A stretch of 64,000 nt of DNA from the NCBI GenBank assembly GCA_014218235.1, contig JACBKR010000781.1, positions 372,001-436,000 on the forward strand, written 5' to 3'. Under the pieces are notes generated by a model. The model was not told the DNA's origin and searched no databases. It saw only the letters and a program-made list of their open reading frames with translations. Below, piece after piece: positions 36,305 to 49,880 of this stretch. Position 1 is the first letter of the stretch, and the number at the start of each line of letters is the position of its first letter. The stretch is from Colocasia esculenta (lineage: Eukaryota; Streptophyta; Magnoliopsida; Alismatales; Araceae). The position numbers and the translations under genes were made by a program.

Positions 36305-38517
36305 TGATGATCAGTCCATCCCCATATAATATTAATTATTATATTTTGGTGATTAACAAAATCCTGACAAGTTTATATGAAGCTCAGTTACAGGAAATAA
36401 ATAGGAAATAAATCGAGCCACATATGTAAGTAATTCTTACTTCATATCATTTAAAGTTCAGAGCATATAATTTTTCTAAGTACATATCGACTTCATTAGT
36501 TTCATAACGATTTTATCATTTCTATCGATTTCATACTCATAAGGATTTGGTAAGTGACATACCGATTTCGGCCTCACAACAATTTCATAAGTATCGCATC
36601 GATTTCGATCTCAAAATGATTCGTTAAGAGAGCGCATCGATTTCAATCTCAGAACGATTCGTTAAGAGAGTGCATCGATTTCGATCTCAGAACGATTCGC
36701 TAAGTGTATACATCGATTTCCTTCTCATAACGATTTGCTCTCACATCGATTCCTTAAGTGAGAACAATGATTTGCTCTCACATCGATTTCTTAAGTGAGA
36801 ACAACGATTTTCTCTCACATCGATTCCTTAAATGAGAACAACGATTTGCTCTCACATCGATTTTTTAAGTGTGTACAACGATTTGCTATTATAACGATTT
36901 TTTAGGTGAGAACAACGATTTACTCTCACAATGATTGTGCTTCATAACGATTTACTTCCATAACGATTTGACAAGTTATACAATGACTTGGTCGCCGTAA
37001 CGATTCGATGAGTTACACAACGATTTGGTTGGTGTAACGATTCGATAAGTCACAAATAACGACTTGGTCAGTATAACGATTTGATAAAGCAAAACAATGA
37101 TTTGATCACTGCATCGACTTGATAAGTGAAACAATGATTTGTCTCTACAACGATTTGGTTATAACGGTTTGTTCACAACGACTCACTTATAACGATTTAT
37201 TTATAACGACTTGCTTATATTCTCATAACGATTTGTCTCTACAACGATTTGGTTATTGACGTATAACAATTTGTGTGTACATCAATTTGTTTATGAACAT
37301 GCAACGATTCACATGAACAACGACTCAATCACACAACGATTTTGTAAGTCATACTCATATCGATTTCATGGTTCATAACGACTTGATATTTTAAATACTT
37401 TGAAAAGTCAAAGTCTTTGTGTATGCAGCACAAATGTCCATGCATTTAATGCATTTGTGCACATCTCTGCACGAAATATATCTGGGTGTCTTCTAGTCTA
37501 ATGCTTCTATGGAAAAGCACTTTATCTTAAGACAGAATGACATTTCTATTTTAGTGTGTAGTCCTATTGCTTAGCTTCTAACGTTGACTGACAAGCCAAG
37601 AGACAGCATAGCTGTCTACCGATTAGTATTTATTATGTGCAGGTCTCTGACAGTATCGCACACTACAACGTTGGACAATAAGAAGCTAAAGGATATCGAG
37701 AAAGATCTTCTCTTTGCATGCGTGGAACGTAAATATCTGCTCACTAGAAGCTCTTCAAGACCATACAGTCTAACATATACCAGAGCTTAGAGACAACAGA
37801 TACTTCAACGTCTAGTTTTCAAAAAGAAGATATATATTGAAGACTAAAGACTCCATAGACATTGAGGAATTTGAATTCTTTACAAGCTCACACACCTGAG
37901 AGTTTGCAAGCATTAGAAGAGCCAAGCCTCATTCCATTGTTCAAGCTCTTAGCTCTCTGCATCTAGTGAAAATCCTTGAGAGAGCATTAGTGTACTGAGA
38001 GAATTCCTCTTTGTAGATCTCTTCCTCTTAGTTCTTGCTTCAGATCAAGCACTGCTCTATTAGCTTGGTCTAGGGGCTTGTCCTTCTTTTCAACACTTTG
38101 TTGTGTTGTTCCTCTTCTGGGTTGAAGAGAAGACTTGTGGTTGACAGGTGGTTGTGTTCCCTTCGTTTAGAAGGAAGACCTGAGGTTCAGGGTGAATTGT
38201 ACCTCTTCCGGTTGTGAAGAGAAGGCCAGCTGCGGCTGGATGTGTAAGTGTCCTTGAGGGGGACTATACCCTTGGGTAGTGATATCTTGAGTTGTTGCTC
38301 AGGGATTGGACGTAGGGCTCCTGTGGAGAGGAGGTCCGAACCAGGATAAAAATCCTTGTGCAGTGTGTTTGCTTTCTGTGTGTTTGTTATTGTTTCTACG
38401 ACTAACACTAACCGCCAAACGCAATGTATGATTTAATCATTTTTGTTTACAGGTTTAGTTAACCAAAATTTTAAGAATCCCATTCACCCCCTCTCTGGGC
38501 TTGCTAGCTGGGCAACA
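36305..38517 (+). repeat. 5' LTR of copia element
   Basis: Runs from TGATGATCAG to CTGGGCAACA (2,213 bp). U3 holds a long array of ATCGATTT/ACGATTTG motifs (about 36,480-37,390). The leader is followed at once by the PBS. Matches 54,612-56,870 along its whole length. Confidence 0.92.
36480..37390 (+). repeat. ACGATTT/ATCGATTT repeat array in copia U3
   Basis: Units of about 25-38 bp, for example ATCGATTTCGATCTCAGAA then CGATTCGTTAAGAGAGCG, recur in direct orientation, later drifting to ACGATTTGCTCTCACATCG and shorter forms. More than thirty ACGATTT or close variants can be counted. The 3' LTR has the same array (about 54,800-55,740) with at least one extra unit. Confidence 0.85.
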
Positions 38518-38519
38518 AG

Positions 38520-38531
38520 TGGTATCAGAGC
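38520..38531 (+). other. Primer-binding site (initiator tRNA-Met type)
   Basis: TGGTATCAGAGC, two bases after the LTR end, is complementary to the 3' end of plant initiator tRNA-Met. Confidence 0.92.
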
Positions 38532-38579
38532 GAGTCTCGTCGACAAAGAAGATCCAACGATCTAAAGAGAAAAGATCAA

Positions 38580-40358
38580 ATGGCAGCCCAAGGTCACTTC
38601 GAAGGTCAGTCAGTCAACAGGCCACCATTGTTCGACGGTGAAGACTATACTTATTGGAAAACAATAATGGAGTTCTTCCTACAAGGGCTCGACTATTAGA
38701 TCTGGTCCATCGTAGAAGAAGGAGATCTTTTGGTTACTAACGAGAAGGACAAGTGGACTGAAGATTATAAGAAGAAAATTTCCCTCAACTGCAAGGCCAA
38801 AAGCATATTGTGTTGTGCTCTTAGTAAGAAAGAGTTCAACAGTTTATCTGCCTGCAAGTCAGCTATGAAGATGTGGGAAAAGTTGAGGATCACATATGAA
38901 GGTACTGACAAAGTAAAGGAAACCAGAATAGATATTCTGGTAACACGGTATGAAAGGTTCCAGATGCAGTCAGGAGAATTGATAACCCATATGTACAGCA
39001 GATTTACAGACATCACAAACGGATTAGATGGTCTTGGAAAGACGTATGAAATGGGAGACATGGTCAGAAAAATCTTAAGGTCCCTACCAGCTTCATGGAC
39101 TCCCAAAGTGACAATGATAGAAGAGGCCAATGACTTGAAGAGAATGTCATTGGAGAAACTCATTCGGTCCCTAATGGCCCATAAGATCAACATGGAGAGA
39201 TTGGGAGAGTCGTCAAGCAGAAGAAAACAATCCAGTGCTCTCAAGGCTGAAGAAGATGCATCAGAAGAAGTCTCAGATGGTGATGAAAGCTTGAGAAGTA
39301 GTGAAGATGAAGAAGCTCTCCTCTCCAAAAGATTACAAAGAATATTAGCTAAAAAGAAGTACCAGACTGGGAGGAGATACTTCAAGAGAAACAAAGAATA
39401 TAAGAAGCCAGAAGGAAAGGATTCAAAGAAACCTGAGCCAATCTGCTACGAGTGCAAGAAGCCTAGACATATCAAAGCTGAATGTCTGAAGTTGAAGAAA
39501 ATCGAGTTTAGAAAGAAGGATAGTTCCAAGAAGTTCAAAAGATACAAGAAGAAAGGCATGGTAGTAGCATGGGACAACAGCAGCGACTCAGACAGTGAGT
39601 CAAGTTCCAGTGGAGAAGAAGAAGAAAAGGTCAACCTGGCCTTCATGGCTAACATCGACGAAAAGTTAACATCTGATTCTTCTTTTACGTCTTGTAATGA
39701 ATCTGATTCCAACAATTTAGAGGATGGTTTCAATGAACTATATAGTAAGTATAAAGATGTATGTAAACTACTAAAAATAACAAAGAAAAATCATGCTTGC
39801 TTAGAAATCACTAATTTAGATTTAAAATCTGAAAATGAATAACTAGAGAAGCAGGTTACTGAACTAAAAATAAGAAATAAATTGTTATGTGAGGAACTGA
39901 AAATTAAAAATGAACAATTAGCAAGCTTGGGAAACCAAGAAACAGTAAATAAATTAAAATAGGAAGTTAATACATTAACAATAGAAAATGAAAGGCTATC
40001 AAATACATTAGAAAAATTCACAAATGGAAAAACATCATTAATACTAAAAGGAGTTAGAAGATCAGGTAAAAAGAAATATGGATTGGGTTATACTCCTCCC
40101 GATAATGAAGAAACAATAGTATACCCTAAAATATATCCAACACCTAAGTTTATAGCTGAACAAGACACAACATATAAGTCAAGCTTTAAATACATTCCAA
40201 CTGAAAAAGTAAGTAGAACATCTTGCTGTAGTCACTGCAACAAGTTAGGTCATATTAAAATAACATGTCCAACTAAACATAAAAGATGGATAATTAAAAA
40301 GAAAATTGATGATACTAACCAATCAGGACCCAAAAGAACTTGGGTACCTAAAGCTTAG
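38580..40358 (+). pseudogene. Copia gag, with internal stops
   Basis: A single frame of about 592 codons runs from an ATG 49 bases after the PBS. It is broken by TAG (38,697), TAA (39,840) and TAG (39,961), and ends at TAG 40,356. Gag packages element RNA. Seen: a UBN2-like gag region with LPASWTPKVTMIEEA near 39,080; a first CCHC knuckle C-x2-C-x4-H-x4-C near 39,442; an acidic Ser/Glu tract; a Lys/Glu/Leu coiled-coil segment (39,700-40,030); and a second knuckle CSHCNKLGHIKITC near 40,228. Two knuckles and the long coiled coil suit SIRE-type gag. The stop at the gag end, followed by pol, is usual for this lineage. Confidence 0.85.
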
Positions 40359-40394
40359 TGTTTTCATTACAGGTAAACCTTCGAGCATCAAAAT

Positions 40395-43300
40395 TGTGAC
40401 GGACCGGGGTATTTATGCCCATTAAGGCTCCATATCCAGATCCGCCTCCCGCGAACGCACCGAAGTGTCGCAAGGGATATCTCACACACTAGTCCAGTAA
40501 GAGTATAAAAGACAAACCACAAGAATATAAGACACAAGAAAGTACATGTGCTCATATCTGTTCACAAATTTGTACAACTGTCCCATTACATTAATACATG
40601 TCCAATTAAAAAGAGTACAACTACCTGGGGCATACCCCGAGGGAGCACAAGCTCACACAACACTAACTACTAAACTACTGCTGGTGGTACAAGTCTGTCA
40701 CAACGCCACTGCAAGCCAAACACACGGCAAGCCCTGAAAAGAACTGTAGGGGAGTGAGCCTCAACAAGTCACTGGCTCAGTAGGGCTACCCAAAACAACA
40801 CGTAACCACAAACACCTCGACCCCAATGGGTCTCACTGGCAACAATAATAGCCAAACCATTTCATGCTCACATCATTACAATAAATAACAATTAAACATG
40901 CTTGTAATAATAAACATAACGTCCTCAGAAGAAAAGTAGGACTACAGGACTAACATAATATCATTAGTCAGCCCAACAACCAAAGTGCCTAAACCACAGT
41001 CTCACTGGCACACTGCTACAACAACGGGTTGCCTAAACTATAAGCCACATAGGCAAGTCATTGCCCAGGCTACAAGCTTTACAGGCGAACCTCAAACACT
41101 TGAGTAATAGGACGGCTAACAAAGAGCTGGTCCTTTATACTCCAAACCACTTTACAACAGAACTACTCAAAGGTAATAGAACTGGCTAACACGAAGCCAA
41201 TCCATAACACACTAAAGCTATAATTGGAATCATACCCAAGAAGAGAGTAAAACTCAACAAGTGGAAGGTCTCACACGGCCTCCACAGAGCATAGCTCAAC
41301 TAAACCACAATATGCCTAGGCCATAAGCCTCATCAGCAAATTACCCACAAAAGTAACATAATTAATAATCACAACTAATCCACAATAAATTATAAACAAA
41401 GATCTACTTAAAACAGTTAGGATACAACAAGTGGCAGGTCAAACCACAAGACCTCCACAACACACAAGTACCCGGAAAGGTTAGTACACAATGTACCACC
41501 ACAAAACCACAAAGTAACCCTCGAAGGAAAATAAGTACTTACTACTCTGAGGTACCACAACTCAAACACCCAAACAAGGGTACAAGTAGGTGATAAACAC
41601 CACACTGATCCATAATTATATTATACTTTTAATTAAGCACAATATTACAGGTGAAACCTTAATCGACGAGTCACACAAACCACAACTGAGACACAACTGT
41701 GCCAACACCAGGGCACACCTCGAACTGGTCAAACCTCGACCACGAGTCACAAACTCACAAACCACAGTCACTAGCAAGGCACGAGTCAGAAAGAACGACG
41801 CCACCACACGGGAACGGACTACTGGCTGATTAGGCCAATATCCAACCCGGACAACACAACACAAGAACTACCTCTCAGTCTCGCAGTCACGGACGAAAGG
41901 TCCAACTGCCGCTCCACAAGGAAGAAGTCAAACAACTGTGGAGACCAACCAACACCACACCTGCAGACACACAACTGCAGGCCCATGCCTGGCACCTCTA
42001 GAGTCTCTGGCCGGAGCACTCTAAAGTGAGGCACTGGAAAACAGGACTAGCTGGGGACCAGTGTCGACTACTGGTGTCCGTACCCCCAACTACGAGCGCG
42101 CTACAAGCGACAAAAGAACAAACTCTGGGAAGTCGCTGCCCCACTGCCGTCTTTCCCTCAGCCGGACGTACAACTCAAACTCAGGAGTGAGGGTGTCCAG
42201 GAAGACGACACAGACCTCAACGGTACCACACTGTACCGGGACAAAACCCCGAGCACAACAAACACATGTGCCTGGCTCACAAAGAACCTGGGGTACCCGA
42301 CTAGAGAGGCATTCCGGAATAGGCGCCGGACCACCACACTCGGCTAGCACAAACCACGATATTTACATATATAGCCTTTACTTATAATTCACAATATACA
42401 AGTGTTAGGATTAGCTTAACATCGGTCACCGTGTGACCCCAAAGCTATCCCACACCAACACATAACTGAATCACAAACTTGCCTATCATTGGTCACGAAA
42501 TGACCTTCGTGGCAACACAGACCACTTAACACATAAATCAATATAACACTATTCGAAAGACAACAACAAACCAAGGCTAGGTCCACATATGACCTTCACT
42601 GCCCAAACACCACAAAGTCATGGCTAGGCTCACACAGGAACCTCACTGCCCAATTACTACGATAAATCATAAGAATTACATTACAACAAAGCGTAGACAA
42701 TACGTGTATATTACACCCTGGATGGTGTACCACACGTCTTCCACGTAAACCACATGTCCAACACATGGACAACGCACTCCAAGAGTGCCACGGGTGCCAA
42801 CGCACCACACATACCACGGAAAGCGATTACGTACATCACATATCATTTACGTAAAACATGCCCATTACATGAGCAGTATGCTCCAAGAGCATAACAAGTG
42901 CACTGGCTCACACCGGTCATCGCCATGCACACACAATCACACAATATTCATAGGAAAACTACGTAAACAATACTGCATGAACACATGCACAGGTTGGCGG
43001 CAACATCGTCTACCGCTTAAAGGAAATAGACGGCAAGCAATCCAGCCGTTTATATCTTGGCTGATGAACCTGGCGTCAATCGATGTTGACGCCAAGATCT
43101 TCAACCCCAGACCCTGCAGAAACCCTAATCCGAATCTACAGGTTTTCCAACCGTTTAAACTACATAAAAACATATAAAAACGGTTCCTTTAACATACTAG
43201 AACCCGGAACAACCCATTACAACATGCTTTACACATTAAATTCATCAAACCACCCTTTAACCCCGCATGGTACGACTTGATCCGAAAATACAATAAAAAT

Positions 43301-43936
43301 GCTGGTTCAAGTGATTAAGTCGTGTTTTAATGTTTCTAACAAGCTAACAGGGCTCGACCCCTACCTCAGAAACGCAATTAAACTCCCGAAGAACCTCGAA
43401 TCACGCCAAAACCCGAGAAACGTCCCACGAACACCGCGCTCCAATCCGTCATTCCCCGCCCGATCTGCCGCTACCACGCGCACCACGGCCTTCCCACGAG
43501 CTCCCGCCGACTGTCAGAACTCGCGAAGAAGCTCAAGGGTGAAGGTGGGGGAAGAGGAAGGGAGAGAGAGGGCAAAGAACAGAGCTCGGGTCTGCCATAA
43601 AAACACAGGCATGCCAGGTTAACGTCAACCCTTTGGCCGTTTAACCAGACCGCCACAACTAGACGTCCACAAAGCTTGACGCCAAGTTCAACAGTCGACG
43701 TCCTCATCGATGGACGTTAACACCATGTTAACGGCACACCACTGCCGCCAACACACAGTCGACGTCACCCACCTGGACGCCAACACACTGTGTCCAGCAA
43801 GCTGAACACCAACACGGACCCAAACCAAACCCGGTAAGGATCTAGTAAGAAACACACAACACTGATGGGTCTCACATTGGCCAGCAAACCCACTAAACCT
43901 GGATCCACGGGGATCCGAAAAACGCGCGACGTTACA
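40395..43936 (-). mobile_element. Solo LTR (subfamily B) inserted at copia gag-protease junction
   Basis: TGTGACGG...GACGTTACA, 3,542 bp, with perfect duplication AAAAT (40,390-40,394, 43,937-43,941). It interrupts the copia frame just before the protease motif. It resembles 30,046-32,316 at both ends and is likewise in minus orientation. Hairpins GGCGTCAA-N6-TTGACGCC (43,072-43,093) and a cluster at 43,670-43,790 flank a putative promoter/leader. The many short frames inside show no domain. Confidence 0.9.
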
Positions 43937-43941
43937 AAAAT

Positions 43942-44488
43942 GGTACTTGGACAGCGGATGCTCAAGGCACATGTCAGGGGACAGAAAGTTATTCTCCCAT
44001 CTTGAAGCTGAAGAAGGCACAGTCACTTATGGAGATAATGGAAAAGGGACTGTGATAGGTAGCGGATCAGTAGGCAGTAAAGGCAAAACCGTATCGAAGA
44101 TGTTCTATACGTCAAAGGACTGAAGCACAACCTTATCAGTATCAACCAACTGTGTGATAAAGGTCATCAGATCATATTTCAAGAATCAAAGTGTAGTATC
44201 ATGAAGGATGGTGCAGTCATTTTTGAAGCTAATAGAGAAAAGAACTTGTATGTACTTTATCTAGAAGAACTAAAAGATCAGGACATATGTTTGGCAGCGA
44301 GCAAAGACCAGTCAACTGAACTCTGGCAACAAATATTGGGCCGCTGCAACATGGATGGCATGAGAAAATTAATCAAGAGAAACTTGGTGGAAGCCCTACC
44401 CAAAGTAAGTACAAGAATGGATGGTGTCTGTGGGCCGTGTGCAAAAGGAAAGCACACCAAGACATCCTTCAAGTCAAGACTGTGGTAA
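43942..44488 (+). pseudogene. Copia protease start and GAG-pre-integrase domain
   Basis: Directly after the insertion the frame reads WYLDSGCSRHMSGD, the aspartic-protease active-site region of copia pol, then shifts frame near 44,090. A second frame (44,201-44,488) gives a pre-integrase zinc-finger region with ILGRCNMDGMRKL and CGPCAKGKHTKTSFK. Protease matures the polyprotein. The domain order is typical; the frame is broken. Confidence 0.85.
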
Positions 44489-45182
44489 CAACCTCTAAAC
44501 CCTTAGAACTTCTACATATGGATCTATTTGGGCCAATGAGAATCACAAGTCTCGGAGGAAAGAACTTTGGATTTGTCATAGTAGATGACTACTCTAGATT
44601 TACATGGGTATCCTTCTTGGAGCATAAGGATGATACATTTGACAGCTTTGTCATCTTCAGTAAGAAGGTACAGAAAGACAAAAAGTACAGCATTATCGGC
44701 ATTCGATCAGATCATGGAGGAGAGTATCAGAATGAGAAATTTGCTAAGTTCTGTGATGATCAAGGGATAAAGCATAACTTCTCAGTTCCAAGGACACCAC
44801 AGCAAAATGGGGTTGCTGAGTAGAAGAACAGAACCCTATGGATATGGCAAGGACAATGCTATCAGAATATGATTTACCAAGATATTTTTGGGCCGAAGCC
44901 ATCAACACAGCATGCTATATCATCAACAGAGTAATGATCAGGCCAATTCTGAAGAAGACTTCATATGAGCTATACAAACAGAAGAAGCCAAAAATCAGCC
45001 ATTTCAGAACATTTGGATGTCCATGCTTCATTCACAATAATATCAAAAGAGACCTTGGTAAGATAGATGCAAAATCAGATGAAGGTATATTCATGGGATA
45101 TGCTTCTAAACCTAAAGGATATAGAATATTTAATAAGCGTAGCTTATTAATTGAACAATCAGTACATGTCATTTTTTATTAA
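44437..45182 (+). pseudogene. Copia integrase, broken
   Basis: The rve core supplies the catalytic triad: first Asp in LLHMDLFGP, second Asp in GIRSDHGGEY, Glu in TPQQNGVAE. The frame stops at TAG 44,821 just after that Glu, then continues in another frame (44,838-45,182) with MARTMLSEYDLPRYFWAEA and the GIFMGYASKPKGYRIFN region. Integrase inserts the cDNA into the genome. The stop and frameshift disable this copy. Confidence 0.88.
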
Positions 45183-45194
45183 ACTAACACTTCC

Positions 45195-46400
45195 TTGAGA
45201 GAGGAAGAAGATAGTGATATTGATGATGCAGAGAAATTGTCCAAAATATTAAAGAACACATCCATCGAGGACAAGGAAGATCCACCTTTGGAAGATCTGC
45301 AACAAAAAGAAAAATCTCATGATAATCTTCCAAAAGAATGGAGGTATAAGAAAGATCACCCGTTGAAGAACATCATTGGTGATCCATCGGTTGGGGTAAG
45401 AACCAGAGGTAATATAATTCCTTGTGACTACTTAGCTTTTGTATCTCAAATAGAACCTAAGGCAGTCAATGAAGCACTCACTGATGAATCTTGGATATTA
45501 GCCATGCAAGATGAACTTAATCAGTTCAAGAGAAATCATGTATGGTCACTTGTTCCGAGACCATCAGATCATCCTGTGATTGGCACTAAATAGGTGTTCA
45601 GGAACAAATTAGATGAAGCTGGTGTGATCACTAGAAATAAGGCCAGATTGGTAGCTTAAGGCTATTCCCAATAGGAGGGCATAGATTTTGATGAAACCTA
45701 TACACCAGTAGCCAGACTTGAGGCAATTAGGATCTTACTTGCATATGCATCAGCATTGGATTTAAAATTATTTCAAATGGATGTAAAATCAACTTTTCTA
45801 AATGGTTATATAAAGGAGGAAGTTATGTAGAACAAACCTCCTGGTTTTGATGACACGATTTTCCAAATCATGTATTTAAATTGCACAAGGCTTATATGGT
45901 TTAAAACAAGTACTAGAGTATGGTATGAAAGAGTAAGTGCATTTTACTGAACCATGTTTATTAGAGGTCAAGTAGATAGGACATTATGTTAAGTCTAAAG
46001 TCAAAACATGTATTGCTTGTACAAATTTATGTAGATGATATAATATTGGTTTACTAACGAATCTCTTGCAAGTATTTTGAAAAGCTATGTAGGGAGAATT
46101 TTAAATGAGCATGATGGGGGAGCTTAACTACTTCCTCGGATTACAAATCAAGCAAGAAAAGAAGGCACTACATATGTCAAGCGAAGTACACCAAAGAACT
46201 GTTGAAGAAATTTGGATTTGAAAATGCCAAGCCACTGTTAACACCAATGAGCACATCAACAAGGTTAGACAGTGATAAAGGCAGTAAGAAAGTAGACCAA
46301 AAGGTCTACAGAGGTATGATAGGATCTTTACTCTACTAACTGCCAGTAGACCTGATATACTCTTTAGTGTATGCATGTGTGCTAAGTATCAGATAAATCC
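45195..46400 (+). pseudogene. Copia reverse transcriptase, decayed
   Basis: Linker and RT (RVT_2 type): ALTDESWILAMQDELNQF near 45,475, then VARLEAIRILLAYAS and LFQMDVKSTFLNG (first catalytic Asp), and YVDDI at 46,028-46,042. Stops occur at 45,591, 45,658, 45,673 and 45,828 and there are several frameshifts after 45,850. RT copies the element RNA into DNA. Confidence 0.85.
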
Positions 46401-46479
46401 CAAAGAGTCTCATTTAATCAGTGTCAAAAGAATTTTTAGATATTTAGCTAGAATCCATGATTTAGGTCTATGGTATCCA

Positions 46480-46960
46480 AATCATGTGAAATTAACTTAA
46501 TATGATATTCTGATGCTGACTATGCTGGATGCAAAATAGATAGAAAAAGCACCACTGGTTGTTGTCAATTTCTTGCAGGATGTCTGATATCATGGTCCTC
46601 AAAGAAGCAAAATTCAGTAGCACTATCTACAGCTGAAGCTGAGTACGTGGCTACTGGAAGCTGTTGTACACAACTCTTATGGATCAAATAATAGCTAGAG
46701 GATTATGGACTACATATCAAGAAAATTCCATTGCTGTGCGACAACACCAATGCGATAAATCTCACCAAGAATCCAGTTCAGCACTCAAGGACAAAGCATA
46801 TAGAGGTTAGATATCATTTTATTCAGTCATATAGCCAATGGGAAAATATTATTTTCTTTATTGATAATCAAAATAGTTAGCAGATATCTTCACAAAGGCT
46901 TTACCTGAAGAGAGATTTACGTCTCTTAAAAGGAAATTAGGCATGTGCAATTTGTGATAG
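46480..46960 (+). pseudogene. Copia RNase H, broken
   Basis: Recognised by SDADYAGCKIDRKSTTG near 46,507, LSTAEAEYVATGSC near 46,624 and CDNTNAINLTKNPVQHS near 46,740, which contain the conserved acidic residues. Stops follow LLWIK and near 46,877. It removes RNA from the RNA-DNA hybrid during replication. Confidence 0.85.
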
Positions 46961-47346
46961 ATTTATCTGTAATTAACTGAAATAAAAAATAATTTCAGGA
47001 TATCAATTATTTTCCCTTAAAATTAAGCAAATTCTTCAAATATTGCTTGCATCTTACATATCAATAACGGTTCGTAATTTTAAAAGAGTTTATTCTTTTC
47101 GAACCTGTCTCTTGTCATTTTCTGCCATTATGGCATTTCCCTTTATCTGATAAAGAACCCGAAATCTGTGCCATACTGATTCACCTCCCGCTCTCATCTC
47201 CATCAACTTGCCTGAGATGATAATCATATCGACTCCAGCATCGACTTCGTGCGATTTCAAAGTTTCCACTTTCCGCGAGAAATTTCTTGAGGGTTTCTGC
47301 TCCAATCTTCCTTCCAATCATCCAAAACCTTTCTCCATTCAAAACC

Positions 47347-49880
47347 ATGGCCGTTTTTGGAGTTTTCGGCACTGTTGGGGGCTATGGAGCTACATTTCTC
47401 ACCGCCGAGCAGCAGGAAAGGTTTACGACAGTGAAGACGAAGGTCTGTGGCAACAAAGTAGTAGATGTTGCAGACTTGGAGAAGAATGGAATGCATAGCA
47501 TCATAGCAGCGATGGAAAGAATGAAATGAACGAAGATGGCAACCCTGTCAGAGGTGAGTTATCCAAACCTGGTGAAGGCGTTTTATGTTTGCTTGAAGTC
47601 TGAGGAAGATGGGTCCTTGACATCCTCTGTCAAAGGAACCCGGATTAGCATCACTTATGAGCTTTTAGAGTCGTTATTTGATGTATCCACCTCCGTCATA
47701 GTGGAGTTCACACTGTCGACATTCAGGCGAAGGGTTTGGGGATTGTTGGCACCGAGTTCAGATTGAAGGATGGCAAGTTGGATATTAACCAGTTGAATGC
47801 ATTCAATCGCATTTGCATTATTGTTTGCCAGATATTGGTTCCTAGGAGTGCCACCTTTCTACATGTACCAGGCGGACTCCGATATGATGTTCTGGGCTAT
47901 CCAGAAACCGAACATAACATGGCTGAGGTTATAATAGAAAGGATGAAGTTTGCACATGCTCAGTTTGGGACAAGAAGAGTAAATTGAATGTGTCCCTACC
48001 TTACGCCCATTGCTAACCAAAATTTTTCAACAGTTGGTAATTATCTATCTGGGGCAGTGTCAGAAAAGATGGGGCAGGCTATTCGCAGTAGAAATCTGAA
48101 GAAGAGTGGATTCTCTTCAGTTGGTGGTGTGTGGACCAAAACCTCAGTGGCTGAGGGTGAGGCCATTATTGGAGAAGCCAAGAAGTCCAAGACAAGGTAG
48201 CTCCAGCAGAGGCAGTAGTCTGGGGCAGTGTCAGAAAAGATGGGGCAGGCTATTCGCAGTAGAAATCTGAAGAAGAGTGGATTCTCTTCAGTTGGTGGTG
48301 TGTGGACCAAAACCTCAGTGGCTGAGGGTGAGGCCATTATTGGAGAAGCCCAAGAAGTCCAAGACAAGGTAGCTCCAGCAGAGGCAGTAAAAGTAGCAGC
48401 AGAAGTACAGCAGTCCAAGAGGAACAACAACCAACAGGACCAAAAGTTCAAGAGCAACAACAAGAGATTATCAGATCAGAAATTGCAGTGGAACAAGCAA
48501 CAGCAGCAACAGGAGGTCAGAGCAGAAGAATCAGTGATCATTGAAAGCCAGATTGAGGATATTCCTCAAGAAAATATGAGCCAGTTGAGCGAGCTTCCGA
48601 GGCTATCAACTCCACCACAGTTGTGGCAGTTTTAGAAGTGTGCTGGAATCCATTCCTAGCCTCAGGGGGGGCCTGAAAAGTCCAGTGAATCAGTAGCAGT
48701 TGTTGTGGCTCAGGCCACATTCAAATGTTGTTATGGAAGATGCTCATTCAAGGGGAGCAAGAAGAAGATGTTTCAGCTGATACTCCTATGGAGGCGCTCC
48801 TATTGAGGGGGAGCAGTCATTTGAGAAGGTAGCAACATCTCAGGGGGAGCACTCTGCTAGTGTCCCCGTTGATGATCAATTCAGAGAAGGCATTGTGGAA
48901 AGTGCCTCAGGTGAAAAAACTAATGATGATAATGTAGAGCCCGTTGCAAGGGCAAGTGACAAAGGGAAAGAAGGGCTTAGGAAATTCCCATCCTTACCAA
49001 AAAGCCACACAGTAAGCTAAGGACAGAAGAAGAAGTTGAAGGTAATTGAAGCCTATTATTGAAAGAATGGATGAAACAAGGGTCAATACTGTGCTCTGTC
49101 GTTTAGATATAGCCTCTATTTTCATAAGCCCGAGCCAGTCAGCTATCTATTGGAGCATTAACTTCTGAGCTCCAAAATTTGAAGGCAGCTATCTATTGGA
49201 GCATTAACTTCTGAGCTCCAAAATTTGAAGGGTGAGATGGAGAGCTTGAAACAAGCAGTTCTGACTTGTCAATCCTTGTGAGGGAGCATTTACCAGGTCA
49301 TGCCCCTCCTGCTAGCAGCTCAGGGCCTTCAAGGTCATCTGTTGATGTTGAAGTCCGGCCTTCAGAGCCAATTCAAGAGGAAGTTGGGCCTTCAGGACCA
49401 TCAGTAAATGCAGAACATACTAGTGTAGAAGAGCGGCCATCAGGGCCAAAGGTTGTTGAAGATGTGCATTGCAGAACCAGTTGTTGCAGAGGTGTCTGGG
49501 TCAACAGGGCCGATAGAGGATGCATCAGGGCCATCAGGGCAGGTGGATTCAGTGGCTACAAGAGCAGAAGAACCGGCTGTAGCTCCAGAGCCCCCTATTT
49601 CCTCTTCTCTTCCAACTCTAGCCCCTCCTTCTCCACCCACATCCTCCACTGCACCTCCAGCACCTTCCACCTTCAAATGACCGCATTCTAGAACCATATT
49701 TCTCCTACACCTTTTCCTTCCCAATCTACTTCATCTCCTGCCTCCTCCACTATCATTCCTCCTCCTCCTCCTTCTATTGAGGTCCCTCCGGCATCTTCAT
49801 CTGCTGGGGCCTCCTCTTCTGGTCCCTTCTCTTCTGGACCATCTGATGTACCTCCCTCTACAACTAGGTCATTCCTTCAT
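47347..49880 (+). pseudogene. Copia 3' extra reading region (env-like), first part
   Basis: After RNase H come frames at 47,347-47,529, 47,536-47,766 and 47,736-47,987 that fit one decayed protein. Phrases include LTAEQQERF, SYPNLVKAFYVCLKSEEDG, ISITYELLESLFDV and ILVPRSATFLHV, which resemble the 'putative plant transposon protein' domain found in extra ORFs of SIRE and Athila-type elements. Downstream (48,380-49,680) is a Gln/Glu/Pro/Ser-rich, low-complexity tail. A 171-bp direct duplication (48,048-48,218 and 48,219-48,389) and a 46-bp one (49,140-49,230) interrupt it. Function is not known; an envelope role is only a proposal in the literature. Confidence 0.6.
48048..48389 (+). repeat. 171-bp tandem duplication
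   Basis: Two copies starting TCTGGGGCAGTGTCAG at 48,048 and 48,219 are nearly identical, indicating a recent local duplication within the copia 3' region. Confidence 0.9.
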